DNA from: Diphasiastrum complanatum
Lineage: Eukaryota; Streptophyta; Lycopodiopsida; Lycopodiales; Lycopodiaceae
Reading direction: 5' to 3'
NCBI GenBank assembly: GCA_029204225.1
Contig: CM055108.1
Location: 1,967,463 to 2,031,462, forward strand
Length of the DNA: 64,000 nt
The notes below the pieces were generated by a model. It did no database searches and was not told where the DNA came from. It saw only the letters and a program-made list of their open reading frames with translations. Positions 9,601 through 25,915 of this stretch are shown in pieces (positions within the stretch are counted from its first letter, which is position 1; each line of letters starts with the position of its first letter). Both the position numbers and the translations under genes were made by a program.

Positions 9601-12480
9601 TCTTGAGTGTTTCCCATTCTTGGAATTCATGGCAATCTAGATTGGAGGACCAATCAAAATAAACAGAGATTGAAATATTTTAGTAGCTCCACTCCAGGTG
9701 TCACAAGGTTATGTATTGATTATTTAGAAAAGCAGTTGGCAATTTATGTGATAATAATAATATGTATTGTTTTAACAACAAAAAAAATTGATTCAAAAAA
9801 CAATATTTTCATTTACATTGATTGCGAAGACTACCAAAAAAGTATATGATGATATTTATACGATATAAAAAAAAGGTACGAATCTTTTGTTTTACTGTAT
9901 TATTTACATGCTCTTCATATAAGAACTAATATACTCAAAAGCGAAAGCGAAAGCGAAAGCGTAATTGAAATCGAAATTGAAAATTACGAAATTTCATGGA
10001 GAAAGACATAATCTTTGTTTTATACATTTTTGGAAAGACAATTGCCACTTTCCATTGGCTTTATGCCAAACTACTAACATAACAAGTAACAACTAACAAC
10101 TAAATTTTAATCGAACATATTTTCAAAGAAAGATGATAAAAAAAATTAGTTTTATTTTTTATTAATGACTTTTATCTCATTAATTAAACTTTTTTTTAAG
10201 ATCTAACTCATTAACTAAACTTATTTTTAAGATCTAACAAATTTATAAACTTTTTATTTCTGCAGTTTTCTATCGAATATTAAAAAAAAAAATACAATCA
10301 AGTGATAAATAAAATCGACTCTAACATATTTTTCTAGAATCACATAATTATAAAAAAATTATAATTTAACGTTTATCAATATTAACATTTCTAAAAAAAT
10401 TAAAATCCTTTATTGACTTACTTTAAATCATTTGAGATAATCAAAACATTCTAATAAAATATATGCTCTACACATAATTTACAATAAAAACAAAAGAAAT
10501 AGAATAGACAATATTAATTTTTTTTATAATTGTAAATAATAATTTTCTCATATCTTAACATGAGTTAATTCAATAATAAAAATTTTTAATAAACTTGTTA
10601 TTTTTTTGACAAATAAAAAAAAAATTATATACATAAATAAAGTACAATTATACAAAATAAAATTACATACATAAAAAAATTGTAAGAAATATTAAAAGAA
10701 AATACTACTTTTTGTAATTATAAATTATATTATGATGTGTACCTTGTGAAAATTAATGTTTTTACGATCATAGATTTATCATGTTTAGTAATAAGAAATT
10801 TAAGAAAATTTAAATCAATCACATAAGCATTAGAGATCAAACTTTCAATGAATCTATTACTCAACATTGTAATCCAACATCACCAAACACTCTAAATTTG
10901 CTTAATACAAAAAATAGAGTACAATGTATTAACATAAATATAACATATTGGTTCAAATTTAAAAGCGATTTCATTTTCTATGATTCACAATAATTCTATG
11001 TTGCATACCACTACTAAACAATATTTTACATATTTTCACATACTTGTAATTCTATACACATCAAATTTTAAATTTATGCTATTAGAAAATATTTTAAATT
11101 TTAAATTTTATAAGAAATATAAAAATTGTGAAGTGTAAAAATAGAGCAAATAGACTAGAAAATCTTTACATATTTTTTTATAAAACAAAAACATTTAAAA
11201 AAATAATATTTTTGAGTCCAATCCAAGATTTATTAAAAAAATAAAACATAAAGTCAACTACTTATTTAATAATTCAATTTATTTTTATTTTTTAATTAAA
11301 TAAGTTTGCAATTGGACAAATTGAATGACATTTTTATTTTTTAATACCTCAAATCTATTTTTGTTAAAAACAAAATATGCTATGATATAAATTGCACATA
11401 AGTTCATGTTTTTCATAATTTTTTATGTCAAATTATTTTATATATTATCTGATACATTGATCTGATTTCAAATATTACAATTTAGATCAAATCTGTATTT
11501 ATAATATAAATAAGTTTTTTGAATAGCTACTTTTGTTTCTAAATTCAAGGTATTCAAAATATTTTTTTTATTTTGAATAATTGAAATATAGATTAAAATA
11601 GATTAAATTTTGTATATAAATCCAAATATTATTCAGCAAAAGTCGAGACAACAAAATATTTGTCATTATATTTTATGATGTCTATACAAGCTATTGACAT
11701 ATATTGAAATACTTATATTTGTCTGAATATTTATTTACCATTGTAAATATCATAATATTTTGAGAATCTAAAAAATTTCTATCTCATGCTATTAAATTTA
11801 TATCAAGTTTACAAACATCTAAGTATAACTTGTTAACAAATCACAAATCAAAATTAATATTTCAAAACTTTAAAATGTGAATTCTTCATGAAATTGATAT
11901 TGATGGGCTTCCGATACTAATTGAATCTAAACGGAGAGGAGAGGCGAATATCCTAGAGTTTTGACAATGGGAAAATCCTTCATCAGACCGACAAAACCCA
12001 TATAAAAAAAATTCATGAATTTTTTTTTCAAAAATAGTATATATTAGAAAAACAAAAAAACATCATGTGTATATCCGAACTAGTACTACCTTGAATGAAT
12101 CTGTGAGATTGTAGGTGCCTTGATGCACATTACTTTCGTCGGCAATTGCTCTAAGAAATATTTTAAAAGCCAAAAAACATAGCAAACATATGAACATGCT
12201 TGAGGTCATTATGTGATTGTTGAAAAAAAGATCAAAATGATAAAAATAAAAAATATAAAAATAGTTTGAACCTCTATAATCTAGATCTGAATGCAATTAC
12301 GCTGAAAAAAGAGTCGCAAGAACTTGATCTCCAAAATCTATTGCATCCACAAGATTTAGCGTGTTAGAAATTGTAGACCCAAGATAACAAGCACTCGCAA
12401 TGATTGTACCCATCATGGCGAACACAATGAATTCAAATATTAACGGTCAAGGTGACTTTGATAGGTTTTTCCATATGTAT
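9601..12480. other. AT-rich gene-free region
   Basis: Long A/T runs and short unconvincing reading frames fill this stretch. A small run of GCGAAA units occurs at about 9941-9960. Around 11900-12000 and 12300-12450 the composition is less AT-rich, but no coding motif is visible. A 77-codon minus frame at 12063-12296 has no recognisable domain and is probably chance. Confidence 0.5.
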
Positions 12481-12489
12481 ACAGAAGCC

Positions 12490-13566
12490 TATGAAACATT
12501 TTACAAGTAGAAGTGAGGAAGTCCTCCAAATCCAAGGTAGAGCCTCCAAATGTCCTCCAAGCAACCTGCAAGCTTCAAGATGCTCCCCAACTCCAAGCTA
12601 GGGGCAAGTAAGGATCTGCAAGCCTCCAAGGATCTCTCCTCCACCTGTGTCCCTACTCTTTAAACACAAAGATAGATAACAAGCTGGCCTCAAGTATTCA
12701 CCACCCAACCATAGCTAGATCCAAGCTCCAAGCAAGACCTATCTAGCACCCCCTTGCTAACCAAAAACAAATCACAAACATACCACAACACTCCATAGCA
12801 TACTCAAGATCCAAACTCTACTTATGTCCCATACCATAAGCAAGATCCAAACCTCGAGCATACTACCACAAGAAAGCACTCTACACACTAGTAGCAACAC
12901 TAGAACATAAGCAAAGTAAACAAGAGAGATCTCGCCCCCCCAATGGGCGCCCTACTACCCTCATATAGATGGTCCACGGACCCCTCCAATGCACTATGGA
13001 GTTCCATGCACATCCAATGAAAGAGAGAGAAGCCTAGGGGAGTTAAAGAATCTCCAAGAGCCTCCAAAGGCTTATGAAATGTCAAGAGACTCCTTCCATA
13101 ACCTATGACTCTTTGAATGCCTTTCTTGTGGGAGTTGAGAACTCAATGGACACTTTAGAAAGGCGCCCTCCTACTAGGTCCCATTGCCCAAGTTGTGCAA
13201 GTATAGTTTGGTCCTAGACCAATAAAGTGATATGGTTCAAGGTTGAGGCCCAAGGTTTAGAAAAATAGTCATCCAATGACTTTCTAACACCTCTCTAGGT
13301 TTCATACCTCCATCTAAGGCATAGACACCTACCTAAACTTAACCAAGGACACTAGTACCTTAATCTAAGAAACCTACCCTTAATACTAAGGGTACCCCTT
13401 ATCCAAGGGTCACGTGACTCCATACCTCCAACTAAGGTATAGTCACTTGTCTGTCCTTATCCAAGGGCACATACCCTTACTCCTAAGGGTACCTTGCCAT
13501 TTAGCCCCCAGCACTAAATGGACTATTAGGAGTCTGAAGTACTGCTAGTTACATAGGTATGTAACA
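12490..13566 (-). repeat. LTR of gypsy remnant (left end approximate)
   Basis: The right boundary is set by GTAACA at 13561-13566, followed by a pyrimidine run (TTCCTTCCCCCTAA). That run is the complement of a polypurine tract for a minus-strand element. The left boundary is a guess. The LTR interior has many CTCCAA/CTCCAAG motifs between 12520 and 12730. It also has repeated blocks (CTTATCCAAGGG, TAAGGGTACC) between 13370 and 13490. Confidence 0.55.
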
Positions 13567-13582
13567 TTCCTTCCCCCTAAAC

Positions 13583-14263
13583 TTAAATTTTTTCTTGTAG
13601 GAAAAAATCTGAAAAATTCTTCTGGAGATCAGCCTCCTTTTCCCAGGTATCCTCCTCTTCTGATTCGCCCCTCCACCTGACTAAAAATTTTCGAAGCACT
13701 CTACTCCATAGAGTTCTCTGCCGGCTATTAACAATCGCCTCGGGTTTAGGTGGTCCACTCATAGACTCATCACAAAGAAGTTCCACTAGATATTCCACAA
13801 GGACCAGGGTCTCCCCAACCCCCAACGAGGGTTTCAACTTACTAACGTGGAAAACAGGATGAATTCCAATGTTAGCTAGAAGGTCTAGTTTGTATGCAAC
13901 CTTGTTTATCACTTGGATAACCTTAAAAGGACCGCAATACCTAGGCGCCAACTTTGCACACTTAATAGTTTTCAAGTCCCTAGAGTGACTAGGGACTCTC
14001 AAAAACACCCAGTCGTTGACCATGAATACCTTGTGCTTCCGAGATAGATCAGCATAGTGCCTTGCCCTGTCATGGACACTTCTTATGCTATCTCTAGCCA
14101 ACTGTAACATTTTTTGCATATCCGCAAGAAAATTAGCCGCGGCTTGCACCCGTAGGTTTTTCATGCCAACACTAATTGGTGATCGAGGTTGAAAACCATA
14201 CATAAGCATGAAAGGGCTGAATCCGGTCACTAAATGTTTTGCACTACTATATGCATATTCCAC
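13583..14263 (-). pseudogene. Ty3/gypsy integrase C-terminal part with chromodomain
   Basis: The 226-codon frame contains the gypsy integrase tail: GFSPFMLMYGFQPRSP near the start, then VFLRVPSHSRDL, KLAPRYCGPFKVI (the GPY/F module) and HPVFHVSKLK. It ends with a chromodomain-like segment (FLVRWRGESEEEDTWE). A chromodomain at this place defines chromoviruses, in which it is thought to steer integration to particular chromatin. The catalytic core lies upstream in a broken frame at 14388-14639. The frame itself is open, but the element as a whole is truncated. Confidence 0.9.
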
Positions 14264-14387
14264 CAGTGAAAGGTTCTATTTCCAATCAGACTGTCGATGG
14301 CCCACATATGCTCGAAGCATATCCTCCATCGTCTGATTGTCCTTTCTGTTTGACCGTCTGATTTCGGATGATCTGTAGAACTCAAAC

Positions 14388-15310
14388 TTAAAGTTGTTTC
14401 CAACTTTTCAAATATTGCTTGCCAAAAATTCCTAGTGAATTTTGGGTCACGGTCATTGACAATATTGCAAGGCAGCCTGACAGTCGAAAAAACTTCTCAA
14501 CAAACAGTTGAGCTAGTTTTGAAGCTTTAACAGTAGTTTTTGTTGGGATAAATTGAGCAAACTTTGTAAGTCTATCAACAATGACCCAAACCAAATCGTG
14601 GCCCTTCCTTATACGTGGAAGCCCGACCACAAAATCCATAGATATACTTTCTCACTTTCCGTTAGAAATATCTAAAGGATGTAATAGGCCACTAGCTTTT
14701 AGTCTCTCTGCTTTATTTAACTGGCACTTAGTACATTTAAGTACATAAGCCTCTACTTGACTTTTCATCTTACTTCCTTTACAGTAACGTATAGGAAAGT
14801 CAAAGATTTGCATCAGCTCTGGCCATCTAGCTTGCCTATCCTTCAAATTTGTAGCATCACTGAGATATTGAAGGGTCTGATGATCCGTCAAAACTTTGAA
14901 TCTAGCTCCATACAAATAATGTCGTCAAATTTTCAAGGAATGAACAATTGCAAACAGTTCCTTCTCATAGGTACAATACCTAGACTGAACATGATAGAGT
15001 TTCTTGCTTTCATAAGCCACAAGATGTCCATCCTGCATCAAAACAGCTCCAATAGCATAATCACTGGTATCGGTCCTAACCACAAAAGTCTTATTAGGAT
15101 CACCAATGATTAGTATTGGTGCCGAAGTGACACTTTTCTTAAGCAACTCAAAACAATTATTCATATCCTCCGTCCACACCACTAGTGGAATCTTAGCCCT
15201 CCGGCTTAGCTTCTTATAGTCTTTCAAGGCCTGGGTAAGGAGAAATGCCAGTCGAGCAAATTGGGGAATATGCCAATAGAAAAATCTTATGAAACCAATA
15301 AAAAGCTAGA
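14388..15310 (-). pseudogene. Ty3/gypsy RT end, RNase H and integrase core remnants
   Basis: Read on the minus strand, 15310-15230 encodes the end of reverse transcriptase (FARLAFLLTQALKDYKKLS). Then 15227-14925 gives the RNase H start (DTSDYAIGAVLMQDGHLVAY, YEKELFAIVHSLK). The segment 14915-14652 gives its end (FKVLTDHQTLQYL) joined directly to CTKCQ, the second half of the integrase zinc finger. The tract that normally links these, including the first half of the finger, has been lost. Integrase core follows at 14639-14388 (MDFVVGLPRIRKGHDLVWVI) with frameshifts. No protease, Gag or 5' LTR was found to the right, so the element is 5' truncated. Confidence 0.85.
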
Positions 15311-16297
15311 TTTTGACCAAGTAAAAGCCTTATGAACATGATTCACAAGCAGCATACATTTGTTAAGAAGATTAAAGACAAAAAACAATGGCATAAACAA
15401 CAATAAATTCTCAAAAGTGAGAACTATACATTAATTTTGCAACAATGATGACAAAATTTTATGTTACATATTTTTACCATCGGTCCAATAGATTTTTACT
15501 ACCAAGAGTATTATGGGCAAGTAAAAAGAAATGATGGACTCCATTTTATTATAGGGAGGTTAAAAATTGATTCAACGTGGAGGAAGGTGAGACCCTCAAA
15601 TGTTTTGCATAGGTTTTTCACGCTAGTTGATTATTATTGTTTTGATCTTATGTGGCAGCCTAGGTTTCCCTACTACTAGGGATTAGATAGGCCCCTCAAA
15701 TACTTGTTTTGGGAGAGAAACAAACACCGTTAGTGCTCTTGAAGAATATGAATTTTCTCTCTCTTTTGAGAATGGCTTTCTCTCTTATAATGGCCTCTCA
15801 ACAACCAATCTCAACTTAAATCTTGGCTTTAAAATTTTGAAAACAACATTGAAATGGCTAGCTTGTAACACTTTTTTGAAAAGCAACCACCCTAGCTTGA
15901 GTTTTTCAAAATTTTGACAAATTTTTCAATTTGAGCACTTTTTGATGTTAAAGAACACTCCAAACTATCAATCTTGATTCGACGAGCCTTTCAATGCTTA
16001 AATGAATGCTCTATAGCTCCGTTGGTGCTAATTTATCCATTTGGGATCCTTAAACTCTTAGAAAACCCCTTTTTCAAAGCTCTCCTAAACGATTGACTTT
16101 GTCAACCAATCACTCAAGATAATCCATTCTTATTCTGATTACTGGTGATGGAATGCTAGCTTTATTGTTGACAACATCAATACATATTTTTTGCCAATAT
16201 GCCATTTGATCTAGCAAATTGTCAACATTTATGAAGGATGATATTTCCTCCTTGTTGGTTGGCACCACAATAGGAAAGTGGAGGTTGTGGGGGTGGG
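15311..16297. other. No recognisable feature
   Basis: Intergenic sequence with no coding motif or repeat boundary that I can identify. Confidence 0.4.
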
Positions 16298-20760
<4,463 letters not shown>

Positions 20761-20769
20761 TGATACCAC
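20761..20769 (-). other. Primer-binding-site complement left of LTR B
   Basis: CTGATACCA, the complement of TGGTATCAG, lies one base before the TG start of the LTR at 20771. It marks this LTR as having a 5'-LTR-type junction on its left side. Confidence 0.75.
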
Positions 20770-20770
20770 T

Positions 20771-21799
20771 GATGATGAGAATGAATCAGGAACGCAGTCG
20801 CGAAGCTTTCATGCGGGAACCACGACTCTCTTGCCCTCGGATGGAGTTCAGATGCAATCGTTGGACACTGCCAGCTGAATCACTCCTACAGTCCAGGCAC
20901 TACTGATCTACATTTATAAAATCAATGCAACATTCAACATAGTTTCAACCAAGGTGCGGAACTCAAATGAACAAGGAAACTTAGACACACGAATAAACAG
21001 CAGACGCATTTGCATTCGAGGTCAGACACAACAAGAAAATCATCTATATTGATCTTTCTCTGAATTCTTCAAGCACTGCATGCAAATCCACGTAGTGCGT
21101 TGGCATGGGAAAAACACAGTTCTCTCACGAGCAATCGTCTCGCTTTAGTAGCGGACAGTTGGATCTATAGATCCTAGACAAAATTGTCTTTGCACATAGG
21201 CGGACATGTATTCTGTATTTCGTCTTGATTGCTTACTTGCATCAGACTACTACATTACACTGTATGTGTACTCTGTTGATCTATATGTCAAGTATCATCC
21301 AGTAAGTATAGTCACTCTATGTAAATCTAAGATTAGAGTGATTAAGCATCTACAACTAATCAGGGAAATACATGAGTGGCAAATTAACTACAACCTAAAA
21401 TGTATCTCTTGATGTCATGCCATCAGATCAGATATCTATACTTCTGGGTACTTGCATGATCTCGCTGGTACTCTTTGGAGCGTGGAGGCAAGAGAAGGTT
21501 TCGTTTTCGTCGTTGGTTTCGTTTTGGTCATTTGCCTTCTCTCGTACTGGACCGCAAAAATTCTTTTACCAGACCGAAAAAGACTCTCGTTCATGAATCT
21601 TTCGTATTCGCGAACTATTCGTCTTTGTCTGCTTTGACTTTTAAGTTCGCGAACCGTTCGTCTTCGTTTCCTTTGACTTTTGTGTTCGCGAAACTTTTTG
21701 TGCTTCGTGTCTCCTGACTTTCGTGTTCGTGAACATCTTTGTCAAGTTGAGAGTTGAAAGCTAGCAAGGCTTTATAGTTAGAAACATTTCATTTTTTCA
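20771..21799 (-). repeat. LTR of element B, flanked by PBS and PPT
   Basis: The 1,029-bp segment starts TG and ends CA on the plus strand. On the left it is joined to a primer-binding-site complement. On the right it is joined to a pyrimidine run (GCTCCCTCTC, 21800-21809), the complement of a polypurine tract. Right of that lies RNase H of element B, so for B this is the 3' LTR. The U3 part, read on the minus strand from 21799, holds a TTCGCGAA tandem repeat and a TATA-like ACTATAAAG at about 21771-21779. Confidence 0.75.
21607..21746 (-). repeat. U3 tandem repeat with TTCGCGAA palindromes
   Basis: Four units start at 21607, 21646, 21685 and 21726, spaced 39, 39 and 41 bases. The first three begin with the 8-bp palindrome TTCGCGAA and the fourth with TTCGTGAA. 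Each of the first three also contains a TGACTTT-like block. The array lies about 50-190 bases into the LTR as read on the minus strand, where enhancers of plant copia elements usually sit. Related but degraded motifs occur in the LTR of element C. Confidence 0.85.
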
Positions 21800-21809
21800 G
21801 CTCCCTCTC

Positions 21810-22500
21810 AAAGCATGATAGCTTTACGATCCCGAGACTGCTCCTTTGTCTCTCAAAGAGGCCTTTGTCTAGGGCTTTAGTGAAGATGTCAGCAACCATG
21901 TCTTTCATTCCGATGAAGGTGGTCTACAGCATTTTCTTTTCAATTAGATCTCTGAACAAGTGGTACTTGATCACAATGTGCTTCATTCTAGAATGGAACA
22001 TGGGATCTTTCGTCAGGTGTATTGCAGAGGTGTTGTCCTTCTACAAGACCAGGGGCTTATTCCTTGTTTCGCCCAATTCATCCACTAGGAACTGCCTTAA
22101 CCAGATTATTTTGTTGGCCATCTTTGCTACTGCAACATATTCTGCTTCACAAGATGACTAGGCTACAACAGTCTGCTTCTTGCTGACCCAGAGAATTGCT
22201 GCTCCTGATGCGATGGTGCATCCTCCTAAGACGCTTTTACATTTGTCCTTGAGAGATGCCCAACTAGCATCGCTGTAGAAAAGTATCCAGAAACCTGCAT
22301 CACGACAATAACACAAGTCATAATTTCTCGTTGATTGAAGATATTACAAAATGAGTTTTGAAATCCTCAAATGTGTCGAGCCTATATTCGTACAGAATTG
22401 CCTCATCCTAAACACTGCATAAGCAATATCAGGACGTGTGTTGTCTGCAAGGTACATCAGTGATCCTATCAGCTTTCTGTAAGGTGTGAGCTGCAATTGT
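21810..22500 (-). pseudogene. Copia RNase H remnant (element B)
   Basis: The minus strand near 21870-21895 reads ADIFTKAL, the canonical RNase H C-terminal motif of copia elements. Upstream (22140-22250) fragments of the SSCEAEY-like region can be read in broken frames. Confidence 0.75.
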
Positions 22501-22512
22501 TCTCTCTCTTTC

Positions 22513-23310
22513 TCAATCGTCACTTGTCAGCATCGTCCCTGTGAGCATTGGAGTGTTCGGTCCTTTGCAGTTCAGCATCCCAAAGTCCTCTAGGAGCTTT
22601 TGAGTGTATCTGGACTGGTGAAGATATAACTTACCTCCCTCGTAGTCCCTTTCAATTTGTAAGCCTAGGTAACATCTGGCTTCTCCCAGATCCACTATCT
22701 CGAAATGTTTCGAGATGTCTGCCTTTACTTCAACAACTAGTTGTTCACTCCTGCAAAGTATCAGAGTGTCGTCCACATATATAGCCACTATGATGATTTG
22801 CCCATATGTAGCTCTGACATATACATTAGAATCAACCAACAGAGGCTTGAATCCTAATGGTTTCAGGGCTTGATCTTTCTTCTTGTACCATTGTCAAGCT
22901 GATTGTTTCAGACCGTAGATACTTCTGTGCATTCTGCATGCATAGTCGGGAAGTGAATTCGAGACGTATTCTAGGGGTTGATCCATGTAGACCTCTTCGT
23001 CTAATTTGCCATGCAAGAAGGCTGCCTTCTCGTCCACAATGTGGATCTTGAGGTCATAAGCTACTGCATATGCAAATAACAGACGTAGGGACGAATGTTT
23101 GACGACAGGAGAGAAGGTTCCAGAGTAGTCAATACCGTATCTCTGAGAGAAACCTTTCATTACCAATCTTGCCTTGTATTTCGTGATGTTCCCATCTGGT
23201 TCGTATTTGAGCTTCAAAACCCATTTGCATTTGACAGTCTTGTGCTTATGTGGTAATGGCTCCAACGTCCATACCTCGTTCTTCCTCATGGACTCCATCT
23301 CTTCATTCAT
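22513..23310 (-). pseudogene. Copia reverse transcriptase (element B)
   Basis: Two frames, 23310-22894 and 22839-22513, are separated by a stop in the KQSA/QWYKK region, where the family has an aromatic residue. Motifs in order are CKWVLKLKYEPDG, KARLVMKGFSQRYGIDY, a decayed VDEKAAFLHG (usually DVKTAFLNG), IYGLKQ, and AIYVDDTLIL with intact YVDD. The single stop and the loss of the usual D-V-K residues argue that it is inactive. Confidence 0.9.
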
Positions 23311-23601
23311 GGCTTGGATCCATCTATCTTTCTCTGGATAGTCAATCGCTTCCTTGAAAGTCTGTGGTTCGCCACTGAATCCGCAGAACTCTTCTGATGT
23401 GGAAGTTGAGCTACTTCACACATATCTTGCTGGTGCTCTTCGTGGTCTTGTCAACCTTTTGGGAGATCCTCCTGGGACAGCTATGCCTTTGTCTTTATCT
23501 ACTCTACTCGGTCTGGAACCATCTTGGTTTACAGGAACTACGGCGGCAGGTTTTCTCTCGAATTTTTTTTCGTCAGATTCGTCGCTTGAATGAGAGACGA
23601 C

Positions 23602-24564
23602 TCAAAAATCTTTGTTTTCATGTTCATCCTCTGCTCTCTCTATCATTGGCCGAAGGCCATAGTACTGTCTCTCCAGAACTTCATAGTTGACGAGATCGTC
23701 ATTGGCCATTGTCCTACTCTCATCGAATCTGACATCTCTCATTGTTTTCACAGTGTTCGTGTCTGGCATGTAGACTCTGTAGTATGACAAATTGTTGTCA
23801 TAACCTACCAGAAATCCCTGTTCGGATTTCTCATCAAGCTTCTTTCAAAGCTTATCAGGAATATGTGCATAAGCTGCACAGCCAAAGATTCTAATGTGAG
23901 ACAGATTGGGCTTTCTACCCCATCATAGCTCATGTGGTGTCGTGTGAGGGACACCAGACTTGCCTGTTCTATTCTGGATGTATGCGACTGTAGCTATTGC
24001 TTCAACCCACAATGCCCTGGAGCTTTCGAGTAGGCCATCATGCATCTGGCTTCTTCCATCAGGGTCCTGTTCTTTCATTCAGCAACACCATTGTGCTGCG
24101 GTGTGTAGGCTGGAGTTCTTCTGTGAATGATGCCACGATCATTGCAAAAGTCAATGAAGCGATTCGAGATGTACTTGCCACCTCAATCTGTTCTGATCTA
24201 CTTCACTTTGCTGTTTGTACATCTCTCAACCCAATTCACATATTCTGTGAATTTATCAAATGCTTCAGATCTATTTTGAATAAAATACACTGGCAAATTT
24301 GCTATAATTATCAATAAAGGTTATATAATATTTTGAACCTCCTATTGAGATCACGTTGAATGGTCCACAGATGTCAGAATGCACTAGCTTCAGAATCTTA
24401 GTCATTCTATAGGATTCTTTGACGAATGGTGTGCGTGACATCTTGCCCTTCAAACATGTATCACAGGTTGTCAAACTGGTTGCATTCGAGATGCTGACCT
24501 CTGTTATTGCTCCATGATGGCTTGCTTGGTAAAGTGCCATTGAGTTCATGTGGCAGAGTCTCAT
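23602..24564 (-). pseudogene. Copia integrase (element B)
   Basis: 24564-24271 encodes the zinc-binding pre-integrase end (CDTCLKGKMSR) and the core start (LVHSDICGPFNV, YYITFIDNYSKF). 23790-23602 encodes the integrase-RT linker (RVYMPDTNTVKTMRDVRFDE). The catalytic middle (24270-23800) is broken, although GVAERRN-like and VFGC-like stretches can be traced on the minus strand. Confidence 0.85.
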
Positions 24565-24605
24565 GTGCCACAGAGTGTCTGCTGGTCATCATGAGTCTGA
24601 TGCAC

Positions 24606-25151
24606 CTAATCTGCAGGTAGGCGTACCTTCAGATGATATAGGTTTTCTTTCCTTCTGCCTTGGGCGATCAAAGTACTGGTACTGGCATCAATCACATTCC
24701 ATGCTTCATTAGAAAACGTTACACGCATCCCTACATCTGCTATTCTTGCTATAGAGAGCAAGTCTTGTTGCAGAGTAGGCACGAACAGAACATCTTCGAG
24801 TCGTCTGTCTCTGCCGTTGGTGTTGAGCCATACTAAACCAACACCGTTCACTTGATGTCTAGATCCATCTCCAAGAACTATGAATCTTGAGGGATCCGCA
24901 CTTCTGAAATCAGACATTATTTGTCTTGATGTCACGAAGTGTGAGGTGGCTCCTGAGTCTAGAATCACCTCATGTGTGTCAGATGTTGATGCTTCACACA
25001 TGTCTTCACATATATAGGCAGTCGAACAGTTTCTGTTTGTTCTTTCTTTGCCCATTTTTGAGCTCTCAGGCTCCTTGACATAGGATGAACTATTGTTGTT
25101 CTTCTCTCTGTTCTGTGCTGATTTGTTTCTCGGATTTCGGCGGCAATCCAT
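24606..25151 (-). pseudogene. Copia protease and zinc-binding region (element B)
   Basis: The 181-codon frame holds the aspartic protease motif ILDSGATSHF, then FIVLGDGSRHQVNGVG, and the pre-integrase start (LFVPTLQQDLLSIARI, LYHLKV). No stop falls within the domain. Confidence 0.9.
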
Positions 25152-25204
25152 TGCTGCATGACACCCTTCTTATGGCAACGGATACACGCAATCTTGGGAT
25201 TGAG

Positions 25205-25900
25205 CTAGCATGTATGTATTGTATGCCCATCTCTTCTGCATCTCATGCAAGTTTTCTTGTCTGCACTTTGCTGTTTCGACCTCCCTTTGCTCTTCCAGTT
25301 GCTCTTGTTGGTTCCCTCTACTTGCTGGTCATGATCCTGCCTCTGATTCGACTCCCTCTTAGGCTTAAATTGTTTCTTGGATTTTTCTTTGTTGTCGTAG
25401 AGGGCCTGGTCAGAACCATCTTTGTGATCAAGATGTTCTCTGGCCTCGACTTCCTCTCGAATCTCGACAATCGCCTTTTCGAGGTTCATGGCGGGATATT
25501 TCGCGAGCAGGGTTCTTGTCGTCTGGAATGATCTGGCTAAGGCTCTCAATATGTACGTGAGCTGCTTCGCAGCTGACACTGCATTCTCTGCTCCAAAGTT
25601 ATGTAGTGATAGAAATAGATCCTTCAATTTTGTCACAAAAGATGTGAGGTCTTTTCCATCCCACTGTAGATGGATCAACTAATCTTCCAGCATCATGTCT
25701 TGACTTCTTGACTTTGTTCAAAATCTGGTGAGTAATGCATCCCACATCTCCTTCGCTTTGGAGAGTGTAGCCAGGTCAAGTGTGAGACTATCTTCGATGG
25801 AAGATGATAGCAAAGCTACTACCTTGTCGTTTTCTCCCTCCATTCGCGTAGCTCCTTGCTTGTTGTCGTAGGCATTTCTTCTGTGCTCTTCGTTGCTCAT
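25205..25900 (-). pseudogene. Copia Gag with CCHC knuckle (element B)
   Basis: Two frames, 25900-25718 and 25678-25205, give a Gag with helical UBN2-type segments (LATLSKAKEMWDALLTRF, FVTKLKDLFLSLHNFG). A lysine/glutamine-rich tract follows, then the zinc knuckle CMRCRRDGHTIHTC, which fits CX2CX4HX4C exactly. A stop or shift separates the two frames near 25700. Confidence 0.88.
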
Positions 25901-25915
25901 TTAACCAATTAGTGT

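Larger units (their letters stand above)
21800..25900 (-). mobile_element. Internal region of copia element B
   Basis: On the minus strand the order is Gag (25900-25205), protease (25151-24606), integrase (about 24600-23600), reverse transcriptase (23310-22513) and RNase H (about 22500-21810). This is the full copia order. The frame is broken by several stops and shifts. The 3' LTR is at 20771-21799. No 5' LTR or primer-binding site was found right of 25900, so the copy is probably 5' truncated. Confidence 0.9.

Noticed and set aside
12063-12296. 77-codon minus-strand frame with hydrophobic stretches
   Set aside because: Short, AT-rich, with no homolog motif; expected by chance in this composition.
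22857-25531. Several plus-strand frames of 60-150 codons
   Set aside because: They lie opposite the copia element B genes and have no domains; shadows.
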